Source: Amycolatopsis nalaikhensis (GTDB taxonomy: Bacteria > Actinomycetota > Actinomycetes > Mycobacteriales > Pseudonocardiaceae). Taken from it: a stretch of 64,000 nucleotides of DNA. Location: assembly GCF_030264295.1 (NCBI RefSeq), contig NZ_CP127173.1, positions 4,533,501 to 4,597,500 of the forward strand, given 5' to 3'. The notes below the pieces were generated by a model. It made no database searches. It was not told the DNA's origin and worked only from the letters and a program-made list of their open reading frames with translations. The position numbers and the translations under genes were made by a program. Below are positions 43,072-54,851 of the stretch, piece by piece. The stretch's first letter is position 1. Each line of letters starts with the position of its first letter.

Positions 43072-43253
43072 AGCGCAACACTATCCGTTTCGCGCGGTTC
43101 GCATCGGCTGAGTGGGCGAATCCGCGGGCCGTCCGGTGCGCCGCGGAGCCGGGTACCGGCACCCGGATGGAGCAGGGGAGCGTGCCGATCTTGATCTTTC
43201 TGGTGGTCAAACACGCGGGTCGTGCGTGCGGGCGCCGCGAGTAGTGCGAATAT

Positions 43254-43937
43254 GTGGACATGAAGGCACGTGTTCTCGTGGTCGACGACGACCCTGCACT
43301 CGCGGAGATGCTGACCATCGTGCTCCGTGGGGAGGGGTTCGACACGGCGGTGGTCGCCGACGGCTCGCGCGCGCTGCCCGCGCTGCGTGAGCTGAAGCCC
43401 GACCTCGTCCTGCTCGACCTGATGCTGCCCGGGATGAACGGGATCGACGTCTGCAAGGCGATCCGCGCCGAGTCCGGGGTGCCGATCGTCATGCTCACCG
43501 CCAAGAGCGACACCGTCGACATCGTCCTCGGCCTGGAGTCCGGCGCCGACGACTACGTCGTCAAACCGTTCAAGCCGAAGGAGCTGGTCGCCCGGGTCCG
43601 CGCCCGGATGCGCCGCACCGAGGCCGAGCCCGCGGAGTCGCTCACCATCGGCGACCTGGCGATCGACGTGCCGGGCCACGAGGTCACCCGCGAGGGCAAG
43701 GCCATCCCGCTGACCCCGCTGGAGTTCGACCTGCTGGTGGCGCTGGCCCGCAAGCCGCGCCAGGTGTTCACCCGCGAGGTGCTGCTGGAGCAGGTCTGGG
43801 GCTACCGGCACGCGGCCGACACGCGGCTGGTGAACGTGCACGTCCAGCGGCTGCGGTCCAAGGTGGAGAAGGACCCGGAACACCCCGAGGTGGTGTTGAC
43901 CGTTCGCGGTGTCGGGTACAAGGCCGGCCCGCCGTGA
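43254..43937 (+). CDS. mtrA: Response regulator MtrA
   Basis: 227-residue OmpR-family regulator. The receiver domain has VVDDDPALAEML, the phospho-acceptor Asp55 in LVLLDLMLPG and MLTAKSDTVD; the winged helix ends in VNVHVQRLRSKVEKDPEHP and TVRGVGYKAGPP. It is extremely close to M. tuberculosis MtrA, which controls division, cell-wall remodelling and osmotic response. GTG 43254 or ATG 43260. The mtrB and lpqB genes follow in the conserved operon. Confidence 0.97.
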   Translation: MDMKARVLVVDDDPALAEMLTIVLRGEGFDTAVVADGSRALPALRELKPDLVLLDLMLPGMNGIDVCKAIRAESGVPIVMLTAKSDTVDIVLGLESGADDYVVKPFKPKELVARVRARMRRTEAEPAESLTIGDLAIDVPGHEVTREGKAIPLTPLEFDLLVALARKPRQVFTREVLLEQVWGYRHAADTRLVNVHVQRLRSKVEKDPEHPEVVLTVRGVGYKAGPP

Positions 43938-43944
43938 TCCGTCG

Positions 43945-45669
43945 ATGACCGCTGAGACCGGCAGACGGCTCCCCGCGTTCGCGCATTCGACGGCACGCCT
44001 GGTGCGGCGTGTCGTCGTTTTCGCGCGCCGTCGCGCGGTCGCGTTCAACGAGCTGTGGAAGCACTCGCTGCAGTTCCGCGTGACCGTCTCGACGCTGGCG
44101 CTGTCCTCGGCCGTGGTCTTCGTGCTCGGCATGGTCCTGCAGAACCAGATCACCGAACGGCTGCTGGACACCAAGCGCGACGCCGCGATCGCGCAGACCC
44201 GCGCGGCGGCCGAGACGGCGGCCGGCGAGCTCGTCGGCCTCGGCGGCGAGACGCGCGACGCGATGGACAACCGGCTGGCGAACGCGCTCAAGAAGATCGC
44301 GATCACGCCGACCAGCCAGGACGCCGCCGGTTCGGCGGCCGGCACGTTCGTCCCGGTGCTCGCCAGCGGCGGCCACGACCAGTCCGGGCAGCAGTCGTCG
44401 CACGCCGGTCCCTACGAGAACGTGCCGCCGCGGCTGCGCCAGTTCGTCGAAGCCGACCAGACGAGCTACCTCGAGCACACCGTCACCGACCCGAACGGCG
44501 TGCGCACGACGTACCTGATCGTCGGCACGTCGCTCAACACGGTCGCCAGCCCGCTGCAGCTGTACCTGCTGTTCCCGCTGACGACCGAGCAGAACACCGT
44601 CTCGACCGTGCAGAACACGCTGCTCGTCGGCGGGCTCGTGCTGCTGCTCCTGCTGGCGGGCATCACGAACCTGGTGACCAGGCAGGTGGTCCGGCCGGTC
44701 CGCCAGGCCGCCGCGGCGGCCGAGCAGTTCGCCGGCGGCGACCTCGACCAGCGGCTGGCCGTGCTCGGCGAGGACGACCTCGCGAAGCTCGCGGTGTCCT
44801 ACAACGAGATGGCCGCCAGCATCCAGCGCCAGATCCGCCAGCTCGAGGAGTTCGGCGGGCTGCAGCGCCGGTTCACCTCCGACGTCTCGCACGAGCTGCG
44901 CACGCCGCTGACCACCGTCCGGATGGCCGCGGACGTGCTGCACGCGTCGCGCGAGCAGTTCCCGGCGGGGCTCGCGCGCTCGACGGAACTGCTGGTCGAC
45001 GAGCTCGACCGGTTCGAGGCGCTGCTCGGCGACCTGCTGGAGATCAGCAGGCTCGACGCCGGTGTCGAGGAGCTGGCCGCGGAGTTCATCGACGTCCGCC
45101 CGATCGCCACCCGCGCGGTCGAGCAGGTGCGGGTCATCGCCGGCAACGCGGGCAGCTCGGTCGAGCTGGTGCTGCCCGACGAAGACGTGATCGCCGAGGT
45201 CGACGCCCGGCGCGTCGAGCGGATCCTGCGCAACCTGCTGGCCAACGCCGTCGACCACAGCGAGGGCAAGCCGGTGGTGCTCACGGTCGCGGCCAGCGAG
45301 ACGGCCGTCGCGATCACGGTCCGCGACCACGGTGTCGGCCTGCGGCCCGGCGAGGCGGAGCTGGTGTTCAACCGGTTCTGGCGCGCCGACCCGTCGCGCA
45401 ACCGGCGCACCGGCGGCACCGGGCTGGGGCTGGCGATCAGCCAGGAGGACGCGCGCCTGCACGGCGGCGAGCTCGACGCGTGGGGCGAGCCGGGCCACGG
45501 CGCCTGCTTCCGGCTGGTGCTGCCGCGCCGCCAGGACGTGCCCGCGGGCGACCCGCCGCTGGTGCTGCCGCCGCCCGACCGCGTCGCCGGTGAGGTGCCG
45601 CTCGGGCTGATCGAGATCACCCCGGCGCCGGAGGCGATCTTTGCTGAGCGTGAGGGAGTCGGGCAGTGA
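43945..45669 (+). CDS. mtrB: Sensor histidine kinase MtrB
   Basis: 574 residues. Two membrane helices (about 37-58 and 222-245) flank an extracellular domain, then come HAMP, HisKA with the H-box SHELRTPL (His316), N-box NLLANAVDHSEG (about 430), G1 DHGVGL and G2 GGTGLGLAIS. It phosphorylates MtrA. ATG 43945 lies 7 bases after the mtrA stop. The final TGA overlaps a GTG by 4 bases, a possible lpqB start. Confidence 0.96.
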   Translation: MTAETGRRLPAFAHSTARLVRRVVVFARRRAVAFNELWKHSLQFRVTVSTLALSSAVVFVLGMVLQNQITERLLDTKRDAAIAQTRAAAETAAGELVGLGGETRDAMDNRLANALKKIAITPTSQDAAGSAAGTFVPVLASGGHDQSGQQSSHAGPYENVPPRLRQFVEADQTSYLEHTVTDPNGVRTTYLIVGTSLNTVASPLQLYLLFPLTTEQNTVSTVQNTLLVGGLVLLLLLAGITNLVTRQVVRPVRQAAAAAEQFAGGDLDQRLAVLGEDDLAKLAVSYNEMAASIQRQIRQLEEFGGLQRRFTSDVSHELRTPLTTVRMAADVLHASREQFPAGLARSTELLVDELDRFEALLGDLLEISRLDAGVEELAAEFIDVRPIATRAVEQVRVIAGNAGSSVELVLPDEDVIAEVDARRVERILRNLLANAVDHSEGKPVVLTVAASETAVAITVRDHGVGLRPGEAELVFNRFWRADPSRNRRTGGTGLGLAISQEDARLHGGELDAWGEPGHGACFRLVLPRRQDVPAGDPPLVLPPPDRVAGEVPLGLIEITPAPEAIFAEREGVGQ

Positions 45670-45684
45670 CACCACACGCATTTC

Positions 45685-45728
45685 GGGGGTCCGGGTGGCG
45701 GAGCCCCCGGCCCGGGGCGCAGCCCCGG
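45685..45728. repeat. GC-rich double hairpin between mtrB and lpqB
   Basis: GGGGG (45685-45689) pairs with CCCCC (45704-45708), with flanking TCC/GGA; CCGGGGC (45712-45718) pairs with GCCCCGG (45722-45728). This resembles common actinobacterial REP-like hairpins. If lpqB began at GTG 45666 the element would be coding (Ser/Pro/Arg-rich), which speaks for the later start. Confidence 0.5.
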
Positions 45729-47438
45729 ATGAAGCAGCTCTTGGTGTCTCTCTTGTGCTTCGTGCTGCTCGCGGGTTGTGCGAACGTGCCGCTCGAGTCG
45801 CAGCCCGTCGTCGTCCCCGGCGAGCGCCAAGGACAGGGCCCCGGCGACGTCGTGCCCGAACCGGCGCAGGGCATCGACCCGCTGACGCTGGTCCGCGACT
45901 TCGTCGGCGCGACGCTCAAGCCGGGGCAGAACAACGCGGCGGCCCGCGCGTACCTCGACGACGCGAGCCAGGCGAGCTGGCGCCCGAGCCGCAGCCTGAC
46001 GATCATCCAGGACACGTTCGGCACGGTCTACGACACCGACCCGCAGCCGGACCCGAACACGCTGGTCGTCAACGTGCGCGGGATCGACGTCGGCACCCTG
46101 GACCAGAACAGCGCCTTCGTGCCCGACTACAGCTCGGCGTTGCTGCAGGTCAAGGTGCGCAAGCAGGCGAACGGCCAGTGGCGGATCGTCGACCCGCCCG
46201 CCGACCTCTACGCGACGGAGTCCGACTTCAGCGCGAACTACACCGCGGTGGCGGTGAGCTTCTATTCGGAGTCGGCGGCGACGTTCGTCCCGGACCGGCG
46301 GTACGTGCTCGCGAAGCCGCAGTCGGGCCTGCCGAGCCGCGTGATGGACCTGCTGGTCACCGGGCCGTCGACGGCGCTGGCCGGCGCGGTGAAGAACCTG
46401 CTCGGCGAGCCGGTCGAGATCGACACGAACGTCAAGAGCCTCGACGACGGCACGCTGGTGGTGCCGCTGACCGGGCTGGCTGGCGTCCCCGACGACACCC
46501 GGAAGCTGATCGCCGCGCAGATCGTGCTGTCGCTGCAGTACGTCACGTCGGCGCGGATCCGGATCCTCGCCGACGGCGCGCCGCTGGTGGCGAACCACCC
46601 GGACTGGCGCCTGAGCGAACTGCCGTCGTACGGCGCGGCGCTTTCGCCCAGCCTGGAGCTGAAGGGGCTGATGACGGTCGGCGGCCGGGTCCGCTCCCTC
46701 GACGACGGCGCCCCGGTGCCGGGCCCGGCGGGCAACGGCGGCTACGAGGTGGTGAACGCGGCGCAGTCGATCGACGGCAAGCGCCTGGCGGTGGTGGCCC
46801 GCGAAGGCGGTCAGGTCCGGCTGCGGATCGGCGACCTGGGCCACGAGCTGCCGCTGGTCAACCTGAGCGGGACGACGATGAGCCGTCCGACGTGGCGTCC
46901 CGGCACGGGCGAGGTGTGGACGGTGGTCGACCAGTATTCGGTCGGCCGCATGGTCGTCAACCCGAACGGCCAGTGGACGGCCCTGCAGGTCAACGCGACG
47001 GACCTGACGCAGCAAGGCGGGATCACGGAGCTGCGGTTCTCCCGCGACGGCGCCCGCGTGGCGGCGGTGGTGGGCGGTCAGCTGTGGGTGGCTTCGGTGG
47101 TCGGCAGCGGCGATTCGGTGTCGCTGCGCGAGCCGCGTCACCTCCAGCCGCACGACCTCCAGGAAGTCGTCGACGTCGACTGGGTCGCGCAGGATTCCCT
47201 GGTCGCGGTGACGACGTCGAACTCGCAGCCGGTGCTGCGCGTGACGGTGGACGGCCAGCGGATGGACGCGTTCAACAGCTCCAACCTGACCCCGAAGGTC
47301 CACGGCGTGACGGCGGCACCGGGCCGCCAGATCGTGGTGGCCGACGCGAGCGGGCTGTGGACGGCCTCGGCGCTGGGCGAGGTCTGGCGGCCCCAGGCGC
47401 ACACGATGAAGGACGCGGATCCGTTCTACCCGGGCTGA
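45729..47438 (+). CDS. lpqB: Lipoprotein LpqB
   Basis: 569 residues, exported lipoprotein that binds the extracellular part of MtrB and tunes MtrA activation. The signal peptide MKQLLVSLLCFVLLAGC has lipobox LLAGC with Cys17. A GerMN-type domain (about residues 180-320) and a C-terminal beta-propeller-like region follow. ATG 45729 gives a clean signal peptide; GTG 45666, overlapping the mtrB stop, would add 21 residues encoded by a hairpin repeat. Operon position matches Rv3244c. Confidence 0.93.
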   Translation: MKQLLVSLLCFVLLAGCANVPLESQPVVVPGERQGQGPGDVVPEPAQGIDPLTLVRDFVGATLKPGQNNAAARAYLDDASQASWRPSRSLTIIQDTFGTVYDTDPQPDPNTLVVNVRGIDVGTLDQNSAFVPDYSSALLQVKVRKQANGQWRIVDPPADLYATESDFSANYTAVAVSFYSESAATFVPDRRYVLAKPQSGLPSRVMDLLVTGPSTALAGAVKNLLGEPVEIDTNVKSLDDGTLVVPLTGLAGVPDDTRKLIAAQIVLSLQYVTSARIRILADGAPLVANHPDWRLSELPSYGAALSPSLELKGLMTVGGRVRSLDDGAPVPGPAGNGGYEVVNAAQSIDGKRLAVVAREGGQVRLRIGDLGHELPLVNLSGTTMSRPTWRPGTGEVWTVVDQYSVGRMVVNPNGQWTALQVNATDLTQQGGITELRFSRDGARVAAVVGGQLWVASVVGSGDSVSLREPRHLQPHDLQEVVDVDWVAQDSLVAVTTSNSQPVLRVTVDGQRMDAFNSSNLTPKVHGVTAAPGRQIVVADASGLWTASALGEVWRPQAHTMKDADPFYPG

Positions 47439-47501
47439 TTCACCTGGGTGGGTGACGTCTGGACGTTCGAAACTGTCGGTACCGGTCGCGACACTGTCCG
47501 T

Positions 47502-48170
47502 GTGCTGAAGAAACTGCTCGATCTCCTGATCCCGAGTCGCTGCGCGGCCTGCGGGGCGCGTGGGGCGCCGTGTTGTGCGCGGTGCGCGCAGGTGTGGCGC
47601 TCGGCGGCCGAGGTGGTCCGTGCGCCGACGGCGGGGCTGGTGAGGGTGTTCGCCCTGGCCCGCTACCGCGGGGTGGGGCGGCGGTTGCTGATCGCGTACA
47701 AGGAGCGGGGGCGGCGGGATCTGGCGCCGTCATTGGGGCGGGCGCTGGCCGAGGCGCTGGCGGTGTTGCCGATCCCGGCTGCGGTTGATCCGGCGGTCCG
47801 GCGGATCTGCCTGGTCCCGGCGCCGAGCCGGCCGTCGGCCGCGCGGGTGCGGGGCGGGCCGCACGTGGAGCGCCTGGCGAATGCGGCGGCGGGTGTGCTG
47901 GCCGGGCGAGGCATCGAAGTGGCCGTCGCCCCGGCTCTGGAGCTGGCGGGAGGAGCCCGCGATGCGGTCGGCCTGGGACGTGCGGAGCGCATCGCCAACC
48001 TCGCGGGCAGGCTCCGGTTCCGCCAGGCCGGTCGCCCGCCGCCGGGGTTCCCGGTGGTGGTGCTGGACGACGTGATCACGACGGGCGCCACGGCGGCGGC
48101 CTGCGTGCAGGCGTTGTCGGCGGAGGGTGTCGCGGTGGCGGCCGTCCTGACGTTGCTCGTGGCCGGGTGA
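47502..48170 (+). CDS. ComF-family phosphoribosyltransferase-like protein
   Basis: 222 residues. The N-terminal zinc-ribbon (CAACGARGAPCCARC) and the PRPP-binding motif VVVLDDVITTGATAAA near the C-terminus identify the ComF/GntX group; it corresponds to Rv3242c. In competent bacteria ComF helps DNA uptake; in actinobacteria the role is unclear. GTG 47502 starts just before the conserved LLDLLIPSRC; GTG 47448 would add 18 atypical residues. Confidence 0.85.
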   Translation: MLKKLLDLLIPSRCAACGARGAPCCARCAQVWRSAAEVVRAPTAGLVRVFALARYRGVGRRLLIAYKERGRRDLAPSLGRALAEALAVLPIPAAVDPAVRRICLVPAPSRPSAARVRGGPHVERLANAAAGVLAGRGIEVAVAPALELAGGARDAVGLGRAERIANLAGRLRFRQAGRPPPGFPVVVLDDVITTGATAAACVQALSAEGVAVAAVLTLLVAG

Positions 48171-48921
48171 CGCTGAAACCGCTTTCGGCCAGCGGATCGG
48201 TCCCGCGATCTTCAATCCACGACCGTCCCGGCGCCCGCCGCACACCTGCTCCTCTCAGCCGAGTCCGAAGATCGCATTCCCCGCTTCACCCGCACCAAAC
48301 ACCCCAGGCGCGTCAATTCACCACTCGAACCGTGAAATCCCGGAAAGGAGCCACCCTCGCCGAACCCCGCACCCGGGTGAACCGACCTGTCACCTACATG
48401 AGTGACATCCGCCGGGAACGCGAGCGGCCCGGCGCCCGTTGTCCGGGCATGAGGGTGTCGACCACGACCACTCGGCCGCCACACCACTCCACCGGAGTGG
48501 CGGCTGTGCCGGACGGGGCCGTCACCCTCGGCGTCCACCGCTCGGCAGCGATGCGCCGTCCGTGTGAAAACACGCTGCGTGCACCGCGTCCGACCAGCGG
48601 GTGTTTTCTGGTGTTCATCCCGCGATCACTGCGCGGGGTGACGGAGTCTCATTCCTCGACATCCCCCGGCTCGGGGGCTGTTGCAACGGGCGTGAGGAAG
48701 CTAACGTGCTCCGCAATCAGCAATCCCCGCAGGCAGGGAGGTGACGAGCCCATGTCCCTGGCGCCGGAGGTGCGCTGAGTCCGCGCTCGGTCATCGGAAC
48801 GAGACGTCGTCCACCGTTTCCGAGTTCCTTCTCAGCCCGCGATCCGGGCTTCCGTCCCCGCAATACCGGCGCCGTGTGAAAACACAACAGCTCGCAGTCA
48901 TCTCAGCGAGGGAGGTCGTGT
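48171..48921 (+). promoter_or_regulatory. Long leader/promoter region of hpf
   Basis: This 751-bp gap has no conventional gene; an open frame across it has non-coding composition. It holds two copies of CGTGTGAAAACAC (48561-48573 and 48873-48885), each with a GTGT/ACAC inverted repeat, one about 360 and one about 40 bases before hpf. It also has an inverted repeat CCACTCC/GGAGTGG (48484-48500) and a very short open frame with a perfect ribosome site (48752). hpf is expressed under stress and in stationary phase, and several control signals would fit. Confidence 0.55.
48752..48778 (+). CDS. Possible 8-residue leader peptide upstream of hpf
   Basis: ATG 48752 to TGA encodes MSLAPEVR. GGAGGTGA (48737-48744), fully complementary to the 16S 3' end, lies 7 bases upstream. 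Such a strong site in front of an 8-codon frame inside a long leader suggests a translated leader peptide, or a ribosome-binding regulatory site. It ends 143 bases before hpf. No product homologue is known to me. Confidence 0.4.
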   Translation: MSLAPEVR

Positions 48922-49608
48922 ATGGACATCGTCGTTAAGGGCCGCAACGTGGAGGTGCCCGACCACTATCGGGCGCTTGTCAGCGAAAAGCTGGCCCGGC
49001 TCGAGCGCTACGACAGGAAAGTCATCCGGTACGACGTGGAGCTGTTCCACGAACCCAACCGACGTCAGGCCAAGAGCTGCCAGCGCGTCGAAATCACCGG
49101 AAAGGGGCGGGGCCCGGCCGTACGCGCTGAAGCGTGTGCCGCCGACTTCTACGCAGCGCTTGATTCCGCAGTCACCAAGCTGGAGAACCGGCTGCGGAGG
49201 ACACACGACCGGAGGCGTGTGCACTACGGGCGCAGCCGCCCGGAATCGGTCGCCGAAGCGACCTCGATGCTGCCCGGTGGCGGAGCCCCGGCCGCAGCCA
49301 GTCCCGCCGCGCGTACCGCGGTGTTGGAAGCACCCGAAGCCGAACCGCAGGCGAACGGCTTCGCGAGTGCCGAAGAGATACACCTGCCCCAGCAGCAGAG
49401 CTGGGCCGACGACGACCTGGGTCACCAGCCCGGTCGCGTCGTTCGCGAGAAGCAGCACACCGCGGAGCCCATGACGGTGGACCAGGCTCTCTACGAGATG
49501 GAGCTGGTCGGCCACGATTTCTACCTCTTCAACGACTCGGAAGCGGGCCGGCCCAGCGTGGTCTACCGGCGGAAAGGCTTCGACTACGGCGTGATCCGGC
49601 TCGGCTGA
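48922..49608 (+). CDS. hpf: Ribosome hibernation promoting factor, long form
   Basis: 228 residues. The N-terminal S30AE/YfiA domain (residues about 1-110: MDIVVKGRNVEVPDHYRALV), a linker, and the C-terminal dimerisation domain (EPMTVDQALYEMELVGHDFY...) define long HPF, which forms 100S ribosomes. GGGAGG lies 6 bases before ATG 48922. It is the Rv3241c equivalent, between the comF-like gene and secA. The long leader suggests stress control. Confidence 0.94.
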   Translation: MDIVVKGRNVEVPDHYRALVSEKLARLERYDRKVIRYDVELFHEPNRRQAKSCQRVEITGKGRGPAVRAEACAADFYAALDSAVTKLENRLRRTHDRRRVHYGRSRPESVAEATSMLPGGGAPAAASPAARTAVLEAPEAEPQANGFASAEEIHLPQQQSWADDDLGHQPGRVVREKQHTAEPMTVDQALYEMELVGHDFYLFNDSEAGRPSVVYRRKGFDYGVIRLG

Positions 49609-49630
49609 GCCGGTCTAAGGAGGCCTTCGC

Positions 49631-49666
49631 CGGATGGCCCGCACGCGCTCGCGTGCGGGCCATCCG
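49631..49666 (+). terminator. Terminator after hpf
   Basis: A 16-bp perfect stem (49631-49646 with 49651-49666) with a 4-base loop starts 22 bases after the hpf stop. Followed by a 150-bp stretch that must contain the secA promoter. Confidence 0.8.
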
Positions 49667-49814
49667 CATGTCAGGACCTACGGCGTGTGCACACGACGCC
49701 CACCGTTCCCTACGATGGGGGTGGGAAGGTGGCGCCGAACACGGCCGCCACCGCGGGAGAACCTGCCCGGGACCGGCCTGGGCGTGCTCATATTCAGCTA
49801 GTGAGGTCGACCGG

Positions 49815-52697
<2,883 letters not shown>

Positions 52698-52708
52698 CCT
52701 TTTCCGGG

Positions 52709-52746
52709 GCCGGGGCCGCGTGCGGGAACACCGCATGCGCCCCGGC
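52709..52746 (+). terminator. Terminator hairpin after secA
   Basis: GCCGGGGC (52709-52716) pairs with GCCCCGGC (52739-52746); an inner GCGTGCGG / CCGCATGC continues the stem with one wobble around a GAACA loop. It begins 11 bases after the stop codon. Confidence 0.7.
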
Positions 52747-52818
52747 CCGGTTTGCGTGACCGGGCCCGCCGAACCGAACCGGCGGACCAGCGGGTCGACA
52801 ATTCAGGACACGTGACCC

Positions 52819-52907
52819 GAGCGCCCCAATGTGGCCTTGGTTGCGTCTGACGCACCGAAGGCCGCCTTGGGTGCGTCAGACGCACCGAAGGCCACATTGG
52901 GGCGCTT
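52819..52907. repeat. 89-bp mosaic palindromic element, copy 4
   Basis: Same length and outer arms as the other copies (first base G instead of A). Block order: TGTGGCC, GGCCGCC, GGCCACA, so the outer blocks pair with each other and the whole element is close to a perfect palindrome. It sits between the convergent secA (stop 52697) and Rv3235-like (stop 52992) genes. Confidence 0.85.
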
Positions 52908-52991
52908 GAAGCGGGGCCGACGTCGACGACCGGCGCGCGGCACTGGATGCCCTGAAGGGGCCAGGCGGTGCCCGCGCCGTACGTAGCCGCC

Positions 52992-53456
52992 TCACGCCGC
53001 TGCTCGCCGGGGTGTCTGGATGGGCCTCTGCTGCGGCTTCAGCACCGTGAAGCGCTCGCACCGCCACCCATCCGGTGTCCGCGTGAAGCGGGCCGCCAGT
53101 GCGAACGACCGGCCGTCCGCCTCCACGCGGGCGCACGCCTCGACCACGCCCGGTGCCGGGGTGCACGTGTGGACCCGGTGCGTCCGGTGCCGGGGCCGGG
53201 CCAGGCGCGGCCCGCTCAAGCTCGCGTACACCTCCGGTGCCACCAGTGCGCGGACCTGCGCCGCCGGGCGGCGGCCGTCGTACGCCTCCAGCAGCGTGTT
53301 CAGCACGTGGCTCACCTCGCCCGCTTCGAGCTGCCTCGGCACCGGCCACCGGGGGCCGCCGCCGCGGTGCTCTCGCGGGGGCACCGTCGGCGGGCGCTCG
53401 GCCCGTCGCGGTGCTTCGCAGTGGATCAGCGTTCTCAGGCGATGTTCCTCGGACAT
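52992..53456 (-). CDS. Rv3235-like (DUF6459-type) hypothetical protein
   Basis: 154 residues. The second half has the family's pattern HVLNTLLEAYDGRRPAAQVR, then LVAPEVYASL, and an SFALAARFTRTPDGWRCERF stretch; the first half is disordered and Pro/Arg-rich. ATG 53456 is preferred over 53480 because GGAGGGG lies 5 bases upstream. By order it matches Rv3235, convergent with secA. Function unknown; the C-terminal fold may be NTF2-like (inference). Confidence 0.75.
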   Translation of the reverse strand: MSEEHRLRTLIHCEAPRRAERPPTVPPREHRGGGPRWPVPRQLEAGEVSHVLNTLLEAYDGRRPAAQVRALVAPEVYASLSGPRLARPRHRTHRVHTCTPAPGVVEACARVEADGRSFALAARFTRTPDGWRCERFTVLKPQQRPIQTPRRAAA

Positions 53457-53650
53457 TTCCTCCCCTCCCGGACTCGGCATTTCGCCGCGTCCACCGCTTA
53501 GAGGGCGGAACCGGCCGGAAAGGCGACGGGAATCGCCCGATTCGGGGGCGAACCACCGGAACGATGCATTCCTCGGTCCCGGTGCGCTAAGTCGCGATCA
53601 CAACGGGTATTTGTTGCGCCTTGCGCGACACCTCGGTCGCCACCACGGCT

Positions 53651-54052
53651 ATGGTGTGCCGGGTGCTGAAGGGGTTATTGGTCGATTTCGCCGGAGTTCT
53701 CACGGATCCGGACGCCGGCCGCTTCTACGACTATCTGGCGGCCGCGCGCGAGCGGGGGGTCCGGACGGCGCTGCTGTCCAACGCGCCCGGCGCCTCGGAC
53801 GAGGTCAAGAACACCATGTTCGACTACTTCGACGCGCTGGTGTTTTCCGGTGAGGTCGGCGTCGCCAAGCCGGACCCGGCGGTCTACCTGATCGCCGCCG
53901 ACCGGCTCGGGCTGCCCGCCGTCCGCTGCGCCTGCGTCGACGACTCCGCCGCGAACATCCGCGGCGCCGTCCAGGCCGGCATGGTCGGCGTGCACCACCG
54001 GACGGTCGACGAAACCCTTGCCGAACTCGACGTTCTTTTCCGAGATCGGTGA
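53651..54052 (+). CDS. Small HAD-superfamily hydrolase-like protein
   Basis: 133 residues from ATG 53651 (GTG 53663 is possible). HAD motif I reads VDFAGVLTD, with Asp then Ala at +2, as in the DxG/A-GV subgroup; motif II is LLSNAP; the Lys of motif III is in VAKPDP; motif IV is CACVDDSAANIRGA. There is no cap domain, so it is shorter than HAD-IA phosphatases (about 200 residues). Ends 3 bases before the convergent TrmH-type gene's stop. Substrate unknown. Confidence 0.75.
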   Translation: MVCRVLKGLLVDFAGVLTDPDAGRFYDYLAAARERGVRTALLSNAPGASDEVKNTMFDYFDALVFSGEVGVAKPDPAVYLIAADRLGLPAVRCACVDDSAANIRGAVQAGMVGVHHRTVDETLAELDVLFRDR

Positions 54053-54055
54053 TCG

Positions 54056-54820
54056 TCAGCGGGCGCGGCGGACCAATTCGAAGGACAGGACCGCCGCGGC
54101 CGCCGAGACATTCAGGGACTCGACGTCACCCGGCATCGGAATGGACACCCATTCCGTGACGAGTTCACCGACTTCGCCCCCGACTCCGGCGGTTTCGCCC
54201 CCGAGCACGAACGCCGCGCGCTGCGGCAGGTCGACGTCGAACACCGTCGTCTTCGCCGACGCGCCCAGCGCGTAAAGCCCGTAACCGGCTTCGGTGAGCA
54301 TCTCGGCGGCTTCGCGCGCGGAGCCGCAGCGCAGCACCGGCGCGCGGAACGCGACGCCGGCCGACGCCTTGACCACCAGCGGGTCCAGCGCCGCGACGCC
54401 GCGCCGCGGCACGATCACGCCGTCGAGCCCGGCGGCGGTCGCCGTCCGCAGGATCATCCCGACGTTCGCGGGGGTGGTGATGCCGTCGAGCAGCAGCACG
54501 CGCGCGGGCGGCCGCCGGTCGGCCAGCGCCGCGGAAAGCGCTCGCATCCGCGGGACGACGACGTCGGCGAGCACGCCCTGGTCCTGCTTGCCGTTACCGG
54601 CCAGGACCTTGACCCGGTGGGCGCTGGCGCGCTGCACCGGCACCCCGGCGGCTTTGGCGGCGCGCTGGATCTCGGCCGCGCCCGGGCCGCGGGCGGTGTC
54701 GGCGAGGATCACCTTGTCGACCCGCAGGCCATCGTCCGCCAGTGCCTCCAGCACCGGCTTCCGGCCGTAGACGGTCAGGAAGCGGTCCTTCGGCGAGATT
54801 GTCGACTCATCACCCACACC
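54056..54820 (-). CDS. TrmH/SpoU-family RNA methyltransferase
   Basis: About 254 residues. The N-terminal L30e-like substrate-binding domain (FLTVYGRKPVLEAL) is followed by the SPOUT knot with its three motifs: TTPANVGMILRTATAAG, FVLGGETAGV and IPMPGDVESLNVSAAAAV. It methylates a 2'-OH in rRNA or tRNA using SAM. GTG 54820 is preferred; ATG 54853 would overlap the start codon of the divergent acyltransferase gene and leave no room for a ribosome site. Confidence 0.88.
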   Translation of the reverse strand, partial: GVGDESTISPKDRFLTVYGRKPVLEALADDGLRVDKVILADTARGPGAAEIQRAAKAAGVPVQRASAHRVKVLAGNGKQDQGVLADVVVPRMRALSAALADRRPPARVLLLDGITTPANVGMILRTATAAGLDGVIVPRRGVAALDPLVVKASAGVAFRAPVLRCGSAREAAEMLTEAGYGLYALGASAKTTVFDVDLPQRAAFVLGGETAGVGGEVGELVTEWVSIPMPGDVESLNVSAAAAVLSFELVRRAR

Positions 54821-54851
54821 CGGCAGTCTCGCACTGTGTAAGGATCGGCCC

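Noticed and set aside
48167..48778. 203-residue open frame before hpf
   Set aside because: Ser/Thr/Arg/His-rich random composition and no conserved motif; only its last 8 codons have a strong ribosome site, reported separately.
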